A stretch of DNA of 5,110 bases from Planctomycetota bacterium (lineage in GTDB: Bacteria > Planctomycetota > Planctomycetia > Pirellulales > Lacipirellulaceae): positions 1-5,110 of the forward strand of contig JAJDEE010000178.1 in the NCBI GenBank assembly GCA_029259975.1, in the 5' to 3' direction. Of the stretch, positions 1 through 5,110 are shown piece by piece. A program made the translations under genes and the position numbers. Numbering within the stretch: the first letter of the stretch is position 1; every line of letters begins with the position of its first letter. The notes below the pieces were generated by a model. That model saw nothing but the letters and a program-made list of their open reading frames with translations, did no database searches and was not told where the DNA came from.

Positions 1-1318
1 TCACGCTCCCCAGAACGACGCTTTTTTGGCCTTCTAAGATGCCTAGCATCACTTGCTGTAGGTTCATCCCGCGTAGTTTCGCCAGCAAGGCTGCCAGCAG
101 CAGCGCGGCCCCAAATGCCCAGAGAACCTTGGGAGAACCAAGCTTGAGATAGGTACCAACGGCAACACCAAGCAGCGTTACTAACGGCAATACAAAATCC
201 CACAGGCTAGGCGTGTAGCCCGCTGGAACAAAATCGTAATTCGGATCTTCGTCTGCCAAGGGTTCAGAGCCAGGGGCGTTTAGTGCTCCCGTTTCGCGAG
301 CGCGTTGGCGGGCTTGCTTGAGTTTTTTGGGTAAGGCGGGATGTTTTTCTAGGGCGATCAACAAGGTAGCGATCACAGAAAATATCGCATAGAAGCCGAG
401 CGGGATGCTTCGAAAGAAAAAAGCAACTCGGTCAGCTTCTGTCGCCAAGTACGACACGCCAGCCACGCCCATAAACGCCTGCACGTACATTGGCCAAGCG
501 TTGAATGCCAGCAACACAGCGATCGGCGATGATGTCGCGTCGACGATCAGCGACAGTTCCTCATGGCTGACCTTTTCTTCGTCTGCCAGCGGTCGAACGG
601 TCGTGCCAACCAAAACTGCACTGACAGTGCCGCCCTGAAAGAAAATAATCCCTAGCATCCAAGCCACCAGTTTCGCGGTGCGCGGTCCGCGCACAAATTT
701 CTCCGACATATAGTCGGCAAACGCTTCCGACGCGCCGGTTTTGGCCCAAATTCCCATCAGTCCACCCAGTAGCCAAAGATACAGCACCAGGATTGCCGCT
801 GCCTTGGGCGTGCCAATCGAAGGAATTAACACTCCTGCGAAGACGTCAAACTGCCCCAGCAACATCGCGCCCACAACGATCCCTGCCAACAGCGAGGTAA
901 TCGGCTCTTTGGTTATCCAGCACAGAGCAATCGCCGTGAAGGCCGGCAGAAACGACCACCAACCCCAATGCTGGTGAGCGGAGAGTTGGGCATACTGCCG
1001 TTGAGGCTTGCCGTCGACCTGTACCGATTCGTAAACAAGTTGTTCGGTGAACTTGGGCTGCTCTTGCTTTTGATGTAGGGCAGCAAGTTTTTCGACGGAT
1101 AAAGGCGATTCGGCAAGAGAAATAGCAACGCGAAGCGACACGTCTTTGCCGAGAAAATCTACAACTTCTTGGCCTTCGTCGTCCGTTTGCACTTCTAAGG
1201 CAAACTTTTCGACCGTCCATGTTGGCGCAACGCGGTTGCCAACGACAATCGAAGTGACGAAGGCAACTAGAAAAACGACTAGCGCCGGACTTTTGAATTG
1301 ATTCGCAGATAGCGGCAT
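1..1318 (-). CDS. NhaC-family (PF03553) antiporter-like membrane protein, 3' end missing
   Basis: A frame open from the ATG at 1318 to the window edge gives at least 439 residues with no stop, so the C-terminus lies outside. An SD-like GGAGGGA (1327-1333) sits 8 nt before the ATG and fixes the start. Hydrophobic segments are visible at about 11-28, 121-135, 139-156, 172-190, 216-240, 258-285, 303-323, 372-390 and 398-413. The family signature is at 223-270: a GIIFF segment, VGTTVRPLADEEKVSHEELSL, then IVDATSSPIAV, which matches the NhaC pattern of a glycine-rich helix, RP-x-x-D, S-x-E and IVD-[ST]-[TS]-x-P. Two things are odd. The acidic F-D-D-Y/F of typical NhaC proteins reads F-Q-G-G-T (227-231), and a charged, probably extracytoplasmic insert of about 85 residues (31-115) follows the first helix. 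Known members exchange Na+/H+ or malate/lactate at the inner membrane. The substrate here is unknown, and antiport is inferred from family only. It may be co-transcribed with the exported protein gene 75 bp upstream. Confidence 0.85.
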   Translation of the reverse strand, partial: MPLSANQFKSPALVVFLVAFVTSIVVGNRVAPTWTVEKFALEVQTDDEGQEVVDFLGKDVSLRVAISLAESPLSVEKLAALHQKQEQPKFTEQLVYESVQVDGKPQRQYAQLSAHQHWGWWSFLPAFTAIALCWITKEPITSLLAGIVVGAMLLGQFDVFAGVLIPSIGTPKAAAILVLYLWLLGGLMGIWAKTGASEAFADYMSEKFVRGPRTAKLVAWMLGIIFFQGGTVSAVLVGTTVRPLADEEKVSHEELSLIVDATSSPIAVLLAFNAWPMYVQAFMGVAGVSYLATEADRVAFFFRSIPLGFYAIFSVIATLLIALEKHPALPKKLKQARQRARETGALNAPGSEPLADEDPNYDFVPAGYTPSLWDFVLPLVTLLGVAVGTYLKLGSPKVLWAFGAALLLAALLAKLRGMNLQQVMLGILEGQKSVVLGSV

Positions 1319-1326
1319 GGCAGACG

Positions 1327-1333
1327 TCCCTCC
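1327..1333 (-). promoter_or_regulatory. Shine-Dalgarno site of the NhaC-like gene
   Basis: On the minus strand this reads GGAGGGA, 8 nt before the ATG at 1318. It is the strongest ribosome binding site in the window and supports that start over any downstream ATG. Confidence 0.7.
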
Positions 1334-1393
1334 GGTTTTTCGATACGCCGAGAGTACCAGAAATTTCGCCGGAGGAGTATGCCGCCTAAATTC

Positions 1394-2167
1394 TTAGTGT
1401 GTTCGCCTACGTCGGAGAGCCAGGCAGCCCATTGAGCAGCAAATGGCAATAATTAGCGAACTTGGCTCGGGGACTGCGAAGAATGAGATTGCCAGTTGTG
1501 GTGCCGAGCTGCTTGATTCGCGCGCGGCGAATTGTCTGGCCGAACCATTTCGGATTTCGTTGCCGATCAAAATCCATCCGTAGTTGGCAGTGGGATCATC
1601 CAGCCAAGTCTGCACATCCGATACCAAATCGGGTGTCGATCCCCAGGTAACCGGACCAGTACCGCCAACCGATTCTGTGGCACTTGGCGAGCTTGCGAAG
1701 TCTCCGCCCGGATTGATCCAACTGTTAGTATCAAAAAAAGTATGAATCCAAGTTGCATCGTTTGTAGTCGAAGGGGCTCCGGCCCCGCCGTCTGCATTGG
1801 ATGTGCCTTCGCCCCAATCCTGCTCGACACGGTGCAGGGTGTAAGCATCATTACTGCTGCCCCCACCCGCTTGCAGCACCGTCATCGTAAGATCGACATT
1901 CGTAATGGTTGCTCCCTGCGGAATCTCGCTGGCGAGATCAAAAGCCAGAATAGCGCGCAAAGCGCCCGGCCCGGCCCCGCCTGTTTTGCCGGCAAACAGC
2001 GGCCCCGTGGCATTACTGATGGCACCCGCCGCGCTGTTAATCAGCGTGTTGTCTTTCGATGCGCCGAGTATCACCGTATCGGCGGAAGCGATAGTGTAAT
2101 CTATGCAGATAAAGGCGGTCAGCAAAAGTGGTAGTGTGGCGCGGGAGAGGTAGAATCGAAGTTGCAT
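1394..2167 (-). CDS. Exported DNRLRE-domain protein with PEP-CTERM sorting tail
   Basis: A 257-residue protein. The N-terminus is a signal peptide: basic n-region (R4, R9), hydrophobic core 10-22, and an A-S-A site predicting cleavage after residue 29. The mature part is one beta-rich DNRLRE/CBM96-like domain (about 30-229). Its family landmarks appear in order: DNTLI (39-43), AILAFDL (72-78), LHRVEQDWGEGTSN (111-124), DATWIHTFF (137-145), GGDF (154-157), VQTWLDDP (185-192), NYGWILIGNE (195-204) and RQFAARES (211-218). The C-terminus is a textbook PEP-CTERM signal: VPEPSS (232-237), a short hydrophobic helix (238-251) and RRRR (252-255). Such tails are recognised by exosortase and lead to processing and surface or matrix delivery. 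The helix carries three cysteines (243, 244, 248). Related domains often occur in polysaccharide-binding or adhesive surface proteins, but the ligand here is unknown. The start is the first ATG of the frame and gives a complete signal peptide, although no good SD precedes it. The next gene on this strand is the NhaC-like gene. Confidence 0.88.
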   Translation of the reverse strand: MQLRFYLSRATLPLLLTAFICIDYTIASADTVILGASKDNTLINSAAGAISNATGPLFAGKTGGAGPGALRAILAFDLASEIPQGATITNVDLTMTVLQAGGGSSNDAYTLHRVEQDWGEGTSNADGGAGAPSTTNDATWIHTFFDTNSWINPGGDFASSPSATESVGGTGPVTWGSTPDLVSDVQTWLDDPTANYGWILIGNEIRNGSARQFAARESSSSAPQLAISFFAVPEPSSLIIAICCSMGCLALRRRRTH

Positions 2168-2300
2168 GGTCTCAGAAAACTCAAAGGCTCTAATAGAAAG
2201 GGTAAGAGGCAGTTTGCCCTGTCCGATTGGTATTTGATGGTTACAATGGAGTGCTGATTACATCCCATTACAGCCAGATACTCGATGTTTGTCAAATTTT
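2168..2300. promoter_or_regulatory. Divergent intergenic region between the PEP-CTERM gene and uxaC
   Basis: This AT-richer spacer must hold the promoters of both outward-facing genes. No convincing -35/-10 pair is visible. On the plus side there are three copies of a TTACA core: GTTACA at 2240-2245 and ATTACA at 2257-2262 and 2267-2272. The last two are spaced one helical turn apart. They could be an activator or repressor site for uxaC, but three short repeats may also be chance. No SD precedes uxaC. Confidence 0.4.
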
Positions 2301-3713
2301 ATGCCCAAACTTTCCGCCGATCGTTACTTTAGTCCCGACCCTGCTCAACGCTCGCTTGCTCGTGATTTGTATGCGCAGGTTGCGGACTTGCCGCTTATCT
2401 GTCCGCACGGACATGTCGACCCGCGGCTGTTTGCCGATCCCGACTACAAATTTGGCTCGCCGACCGAATTGCTGATCATTCCCGATCACTACATTTTTCG
2501 GATGCTCTACTCGCAGGGTATTTCGCTGGAATCGCTGGGCGTTCCGAAAGTCAGTGGCGAGCCAAGCGAGACCGACCATCGCAAGATTTGGCAGACCTTT
2601 GCCGACCACTTTTATCTGTTTCGCGGCACGCCGACAGGGTGCTGGTTAAATCATGAATTTCAGACGGTCTTCCAGCTCGAAAATAAACTGACGAGCGATA
2701 ACGCTCAGCAAATTTACGATCAAATCGACGGCCAACTTCAGTCTGAGGAATTTCAGCCACGCCGGCTGCACGAGCGTTTCAACATCGAGGTGCTTTGCAC
2801 CACCGACATGGCGACCGACACGCTCGAACATCACCAAACCATCCGCGATTCGGGTTGGTCTAGCCCGATCTTGCCGACCTTTCGGCCCGACGATGTTGTG
2901 CTGATCGATCAGCCGGGCTGGCTGCAAAAAATCGAACGGCTAGGCGAGCTGACAGGCGAGTCGATCATCAGCTATGCAAGCTACCTGAAGGCCATCGAAA
3001 ATCGCCGCGAATTTTTCCGCAGCATGGGTGCCAAGGCAACCGATCATGCGGCGGTCAACGCCTACACCGGAAAACTTTCGGACTCTGCAGCCGATGCAAT
3101 TTTCCAGCGAGCCTTGCAAGGAAAAATGAATGATGACGACGCCCAGATTTTCCGTGGGCACATGCTCATCGAACTCGCCCGCATGAGCACTGAAGACGGA
3201 CTTGTCATGCAACTACACGTCGGCTCTGACCGCAACCATAATGGCAACGTGTTCGACGTTTTCGGTTTGGACAAAGGGTGCGACATTCCGCTCGCGACCG
3301 AATTCACGCGTAGCATCCGCCCTCTGCTCAACGAATTTGGCAGCGATCCACGCCTGTCGTTAATCCTGTTTACGCTTGATGAGTCGACCTATGCACGCGA
3401 ATTGGCACCGCTGGTGGGCCACTATCCGTCGCTCAAGCTAGGCCCACCGTGGTGGTTCCACGACAGTCTGCACGGCATGCGTCGTTACTTTGACCAAGTT
3501 ATGGAAACCGCCGGTATCTACAACACCGCTGGCTTTAACGACGACACCCGAGCCTATCCCTCGATTCCTGCACGACACGATGTCTGGCGGCGCGCCAGCG
3601 CCGATTGGGTTGCCAGTCTACTCGTCCGAGGCATGATCGACGATCAAGACGCCCAAGCGATGATGCGCGCATTGGCCTACGACTTGGCCAAGCAGGCATA
3701 TAACCTCGATTAG
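2301..3713 (+). CDS. uxaC: Uronate isomerase (glucuronate/galacturonate isomerase)
   Basis: UxaC interconverts D-glucuronate and D-fructuronate, and D-galacturonate and D-tagaturonate, the first cytoplasmic step of hexuronate breakdown. It belongs to the amidohydrolase superfamily. The 470-residue length equals that of the E. coli enzyme. Visible motifs, numbered from the ATG at 2301, are: the metal-binding H-x-H as PHGHVDP (H36, H38); PDHYIFRMLYSQG, the counterpart of the E. coli GDHYKWRAM region; CTTDMATDTLEHH (166-178); LPTFRPD; MQLHVGSDRN (303-312, H306 matching the conserved Q-x-H-I-G); WWFHD (384-388); and NDDTRAY (413-419), where D415 aligns with the catalytic Asp of the TDSR motif. 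All key residues are present. An in-frame TTG at 2289 would add four residues; ATG is preferred because the protein then begins just before the conserved DRYF region and neither start has an SD. The gene stands alone, with no other uronate gene in the window, and is convergent with the DUF1080 gene. Confidence 0.95.
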   Translation: MPKLSADRYFSPDPAQRSLARDLYAQVADLPLICPHGHVDPRLFADPDYKFGSPTELLIIPDHYIFRMLYSQGISLESLGVPKVSGEPSETDHRKIWQTFADHFYLFRGTPTGCWLNHEFQTVFQLENKLTSDNAQQIYDQIDGQLQSEEFQPRRLHERFNIEVLCTTDMATDTLEHHQTIRDSGWSSPILPTFRPDDVVLIDQPGWLQKIERLGELTGESIISYASYLKAIENRREFFRSMGAKATDHAAVNAYTGKLSDSAADAIFQRALQGKMNDDDAQIFRGHMLIELARMSTEDGLVMQLHVGSDRNHNGNVFDVFGLDKGCDIPLATEFTRSIRPLLNEFGSDPRLSLILFTLDESTYARELAPLVGHYPSLKLGPPWWFHDSLHGMRRYFDQVMETAGIYNTAGFNDDTRAYPSIPARHDVWRRASADWVASLLVRGMIDDQDAQAMMRALAYDLAKQAYNLD

Positions 3714-3745
3714 AGCCATCGAATACCGGCCACTGCGAATAGCGA

Positions 3746-4375
3746 CTACTGCGAAAGATCGCGAATCCAGATGTCCTTGAATCGCATCCGGCCTTGACCG
3801 CCAGAATGCAATTGAAGAGCAATCACGCCCTCGGATGCGCCTGGCGAAGGGTAGGTGTAATCAATCATCTGCACTCCGTTGAGATACGTGATGTAGCGGT
3901 TGCCTTCGACCTTGATAAGCATCTCGTTCCAGTCATTTGGCCGGATAACGGTTTCCAGTTCCGGTGCTGGCCATACGATCCAACCTTTGCCGTCGCCGTA
4001 AACGCCACCGGTATGATGCCCAATGGTCCGATCGATCTCGACCTGCCGTCCCTCGGAGACCGTGACGGTCCCTGGCTCGAAGGTGGTGTGAAAGTAGATG
4101 CCGCTGTTGCCACTCGCCTCGCATTTGAAACGCAGCGATAGATGAAAGCTTTTGTACTTTTTCTCCGTTGCTAGGTAACCGTACTCTTTCGTTATCCCTT
4201 CGCCATAGATCGCCCCCTCCTCGACCGTCCAGTTTTCGTCACCAATTTCCTCCCAGCCGCTGAGGTCTTTGCCGTTGAACAGCCGCTCCCACTGTGGAGT
4301 TTCGGCATGGGAGAGTTGAGCAAACAACTGACAGGAAAACAGCAAAGCCAAGATGGCGGTAAAAGAAAGTCGCAT
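3746..4375 (-). CDS. Secreted DUF1080 protein (3-keto-disaccharide hydrolase fold, PF06439)
   Basis: A 209-residue single-domain protein. Residues 1-24 form a signal peptide (R2, hydrophobic core 5-19, S-H-A site with cleavage before E25), so it acts in the periplasm or outside. The mature protein has the DUF1080 landmarks in order: LFNGKDLSGW (32-41), the tryptophan of NWTVEEG (48-54), YGYLAT (65-70) where many members read G-x-L-x-T, NSGIYFH (90-96), GRQVEID (109-115), GGVYG (123-127), NDWNEMLIKVEGNR (147-160), YLNGV (164-168), IALQLHSG (185-192) and RFKDIWIRDL (198-207). The fold is a concanavalin-like beta-sandwich. Characterised relatives cleave 3-keto-glycosides, but many planctomycete paralogues are untested, so substrate is inference. 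The start is supported by AAGGA (4382-4386) 6 nt upstream. Its stop lies 32 bp from the uxaC stop on the opposite strand, with no clear terminator hairpin between them. Confidence 0.93.
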   Translation of the reverse strand: MRLSFTAILALLFSCQLFAQLSHAETPQWERLFNGKDLSGWEEIGDENWTVEEGAIYGEGITKEYGYLATEKKYKSFHLSLRFKCEASGNSGIYFHTTFEPGTVTVSEGRQVEIDRTIGHHTGGVYGDGKGWIVWPAPELETVIRPNDWNEMLIKVEGNRYITYLNGVQMIDYTYPSPGASEGVIALQLHSGGQGRMRFKDIWIRDLSQ

Positions 4376-4381
4376 AGAGAA

Positions 4382-4386
4382 TCCTT
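4382..4386 (-). promoter_or_regulatory. Shine-Dalgarno site of the DUF1080 gene
   Basis: AAGGA on the minus strand, 6 nt before the ATG at 4375, a normal spacing. It supports the chosen start. Confidence 0.6.
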
Positions 4387-4403
4387 GGTGAAAGTTAAAA
4401 TCA

Positions 4404-4523
4404 GTAGTTCCAAAAACAAGGGGAGAACACTAATCTTCGCTAATCTGCACTAATCGTATTAGTGCAGATTAGTGTTCCAAATTATAGTTCCTGGTCTTTC
4501 TTTTTCATGGAATTTGGAACTAC
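4404..4523. repeat. Nested palindromic intergenic element with CACTAATC-type decamers
   Basis: Four inverted-repeat layers share about 120 bp. The outer ends GTAGTTCCAAA (4404-4414) and TTTGGAACTAC (4513-4523) are a perfect 11-bp inverted repeat. GAACACTAATC (4425-4435) is matched by 4467-4477. The core CTAATCTGCACTAAT (4440-4454) pairs perfectly with 4458-4472 across a 3-nt CGT loop, giving a 15-bp stem. GTTCCAAATT (4474-4483) is matched by 4511-4520. The left half is also a tandem array of three decamers (4428-4437, 4438-4447, 4448-4457) of consensus C-R-C-TAATC-N-N, and the right half carries the same unit inverted. It lies immediately upstream of the DUF1080 gene. It could be a small non-autonomous mobile element, a REP-like palindrome, or a regulatory hairpin. 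No target-site duplication was found at its ends. Confidence 0.75.
4481..4486 (-). promoter_or_regulatory. Possible -10 box for the DUF1080 gene
   Basis: The minus strand reads a perfect TATAAT here, about 105 nt before the DUF1080 ATG. No good TTGACA-like -35 lies 16-18 nt upstream. If real, transcription would begin near 4474 and the 15-bp palindrome would be at the 5' end of the mRNA. A six-base match in AT-rich DNA is weak evidence, and planctomycete promoters are poorly defined. Confidence 0.25.
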
Positions 4524-4883
4524 GTGTGTTTAGATTTTTGCATGAGATTTGAGAGGAGTTGGAGGAAAAGAAAGGGGACAATTCTAGGGACAAGCAGGGC
4601 CTGTAAAGATTTTTCCACACGCTACAATATGTCTCATCATGCTATCGGACACCTCGCTGGGAAGCAATGAATTTCTTAAATTCTCACAGACTTCAAGCGT
4701 TTGATCTCCGCCAATTCTTTACCGCCAGTTACGGCGAGACTACATTAACAGGCTCTGGGTCGGTGGTGTGGGAACGTGCAACTGGTACGCACTTTTCATG
4801 CTCGCTTACGCATGTCGATACGTTGTCGAATTTTTAACCGTTAAGATCACCAAGAACGCCAGGGAAGTACGTCAACTCAACTA
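4524..4883. other. Intergenic stretch without a convincing gene
   Basis: Nothing here looks like a confirmed gene. It contains an 18-nt all-purine run (4561-4578), two GGGACAA copies 12 nt apart (4575-4581, 4587-4593), and a 56-codon plus-strand frame (4667-4837) listed separately. A 76-codon GTG-initiated frame (4768-4998) also crosses this region and the palindromes to its right; it looks like a chance frame. Confidence 0.5.
4667..4837 (+). CDS. Doubtful 56-residue open frame
   Basis: ATG at 4667 to TAA at 4835-4837. The product begins MNFLNSHRLQAF and contains a Ser/Thr/Gly-rich middle (about 19-42) with a single cysteine near the end. There is no signal peptide, membrane helix or motif I recognise. 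A GGGAAG (4659-4664) is present but only 2 nt from the ATG, too close for a normal SD. It may be chance, a small protein, or the eroded start of a lost gene. Confidence 0.15.
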   Translation: MNFLNSHRLQAFDLRQFFTASYGETTLTGSGSVVWERATGTHFSCSLTHVDTLSNF

Positions 4884-4904
4884 CTACCGGCTAGAAGCCG
4901 GTAG
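4884..4904. repeat. Perfect 9-bp stem-loop
   Basis: CTACCGGCT (4884-4892) pairs perfectly with AGCCGGTAG (4896-4904) across a 3-nt AGA loop. There is no following T-run, so it is not a typical intrinsic terminator. It lies 11 nt from another hairpin and probably belongs to the same palindromic unit. Confidence 0.7.
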
Positions 4905-4915
4905 GTTTGGGAATT

Positions 4916-4950
4916 TCGTGAGCTTCGGACTAAAAGTCCTTCACTCACGA
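4916..4950. repeat. Two-tier stem-loop with symmetric internal loop
   Basis: TCGTGAG (4916-4922) pairs with CTCACGA (4944-4950). Inside it, GGACT (4927-4931) pairs with AGTCC (4935-4939) around an AAA loop, leaving a 4x4 internal loop. This architecture suggests a folded single strand (RNA or transposon-end DNA) more than a dimeric protein operator. On the plus strand a six-T run (4958-4963) follows 7 nt after the stem, so a weak terminator role is also possible. Confidence 0.65.
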
Positions 4951-4978
4951 GGCAGTATTTTTTGTAGGGTAGGAGGTT

Positions 4979-5026
4979 CTGTCGGCGGATTGAGCTAACC
5001 ACTTCCATTCGCATTGCTGCCGACAG
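4979..5026. repeat. 8-bp inverted repeat overlapping the next hairpin
   Basis: CTGTCGGC (4979-4986) is the perfect complement of GCCGACAG (5019-5026), with a 32-nt loop. Its right arm is also the left base of the stronger hairpin at 5019-5074, so both cannot form in one strand at once. Confidence 0.5.
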
Positions 5027-5074
5027 GTTCACCCACCTTACCGTTTGCCTCAAAAGGTGGGTAAACCTGCTGGC
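5019..5074. repeat. Long imperfect hairpin with 21-nt arms
   Basis: The core ACCCACCTT (5031-5039) pairs perfectly with AAGGTGGGT (5054-5062). After one mismatch, CAGGTT (5024-5029) pairs with AACCTG (5064-5069). After two weak positions, GCC (5019-5021) pairs with GGC (5072-5074). In total 18 of 21 positions are Watson-Crick pairs, with one G-T wobble; the loop is 14 nt. No T-run follows on the plus strand. It resembles dispersed intergenic palindromes; its right border is near the window edge. Confidence 0.7.
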
Positions 5075-5110
5075 GAGGAATGCTTATCGCAATATCAAAG
5101 TCGCTTTCGC

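Noticed and set aside
846..1220. 124-codon minus-strand frame inside the transporter gene
   Set aside because: It overlaps the 439-codon NhaC-like frame in another phase and is arginine-rich and featureless, as expected for a shadow frame.
1532..2134. 200-codon plus-strand frame opposite the PEP-CTERM gene
   Set aside because: The minus-strand frame encodes a complete signal peptide, DNRLRE domain and PEP-CTERM tail; the plus-strand product has no family features and is an antisense shadow.
4375..4419. Lipoprotein signal in the DUF1080 protein (cysteine at residue 15)
   Set aside because: The residues before it (L-F-S-C) fit the lipobox poorly and the hydrophobic core would be too short; cleavage after the S-H-A at residue 24 fits better.
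4440..4472. 15-bp palindrome as an intrinsic terminator
   Set aside because: The stem is AT-rich, no T-run directly follows it on either strand, and no gene ends nearby: the closest gene starts, rather than ends, on this side.
4768..4998. 76-residue frame beginning at a GTG
   Set aside because: It has no recognisable domain, no SD, and its second half is simply a translation of the stem-loops at 4884-4950, so it is very probably a chance frame.
4404..5074. CRISPR-like array
   Set aside because: The repeats are inverted palindromes or contiguous 10-bp units with no regular unique spacers, and no cas gene is present.

Overview
The window looks like chromosomal DNA of a planctomycete, probably Pirellulaceae-like. 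This rests on gene content: a secreted DUF1080 (3-keto-disaccharide hydrolase fold) protein, a DNRLRE-type exported protein with a PEP-CTERM tail, an NhaC-type transporter, and mixed presence and absence of Shine-Dalgarno sequences. The genus is inference; there is no rRNA or marker gene here.

Layout. Positions 1318 down to 1 (minus strand) hold a long membrane-protein gene of the NhaC/PF03553 antiporter family; it is open to the left edge, so its 3' end is missing. Upstream of it on the same strand, 75 bp away, is a 257-residue exported DNRLRE/PEP-CTERM protein (1394-2167). A divergent spacer of about 130 bp separates it from a plus-strand uronate isomerase gene, uxaC (2301-3713). Facing uxaC tail to tail, with only 32 bp between stops, is a minus-strand gene for a secreted DUF1080 protein (3746-4375).

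Positions 4376-5110 carry no convincing gene. They are unusually rich in inverted repeats: a nested palindromic element built on a 10-bp CACTAATC-type unit (4404-4523), two compact stem-loops (4884-4950), and a pair of overlapping, mutually exclusive hairpins (4979-5074). They resemble mobile or REP-like intergenic palindromes, or structured RNA; which of these cannot be decided from one copy.

How the genes may work together. UxaC converts uronates in the cytoplasm, and DUF1080 and DNRLRE proteins are exported and linked to polysaccharide handling or surface binding. The set therefore fits uronic-acid-containing polysaccharide use, but no other uronate-pathway gene (uxaA/B, uxuA/B, kdgK) is visible, so this is a neighbourhood rather than a demonstrated pathway. 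No defence system, CRISPR array, tRNA, rRNA or intact transposase was seen. The most unusual items are the NhaC-like protein lacking the family's acidic motif and the palindrome-rich right-hand 700 bp.
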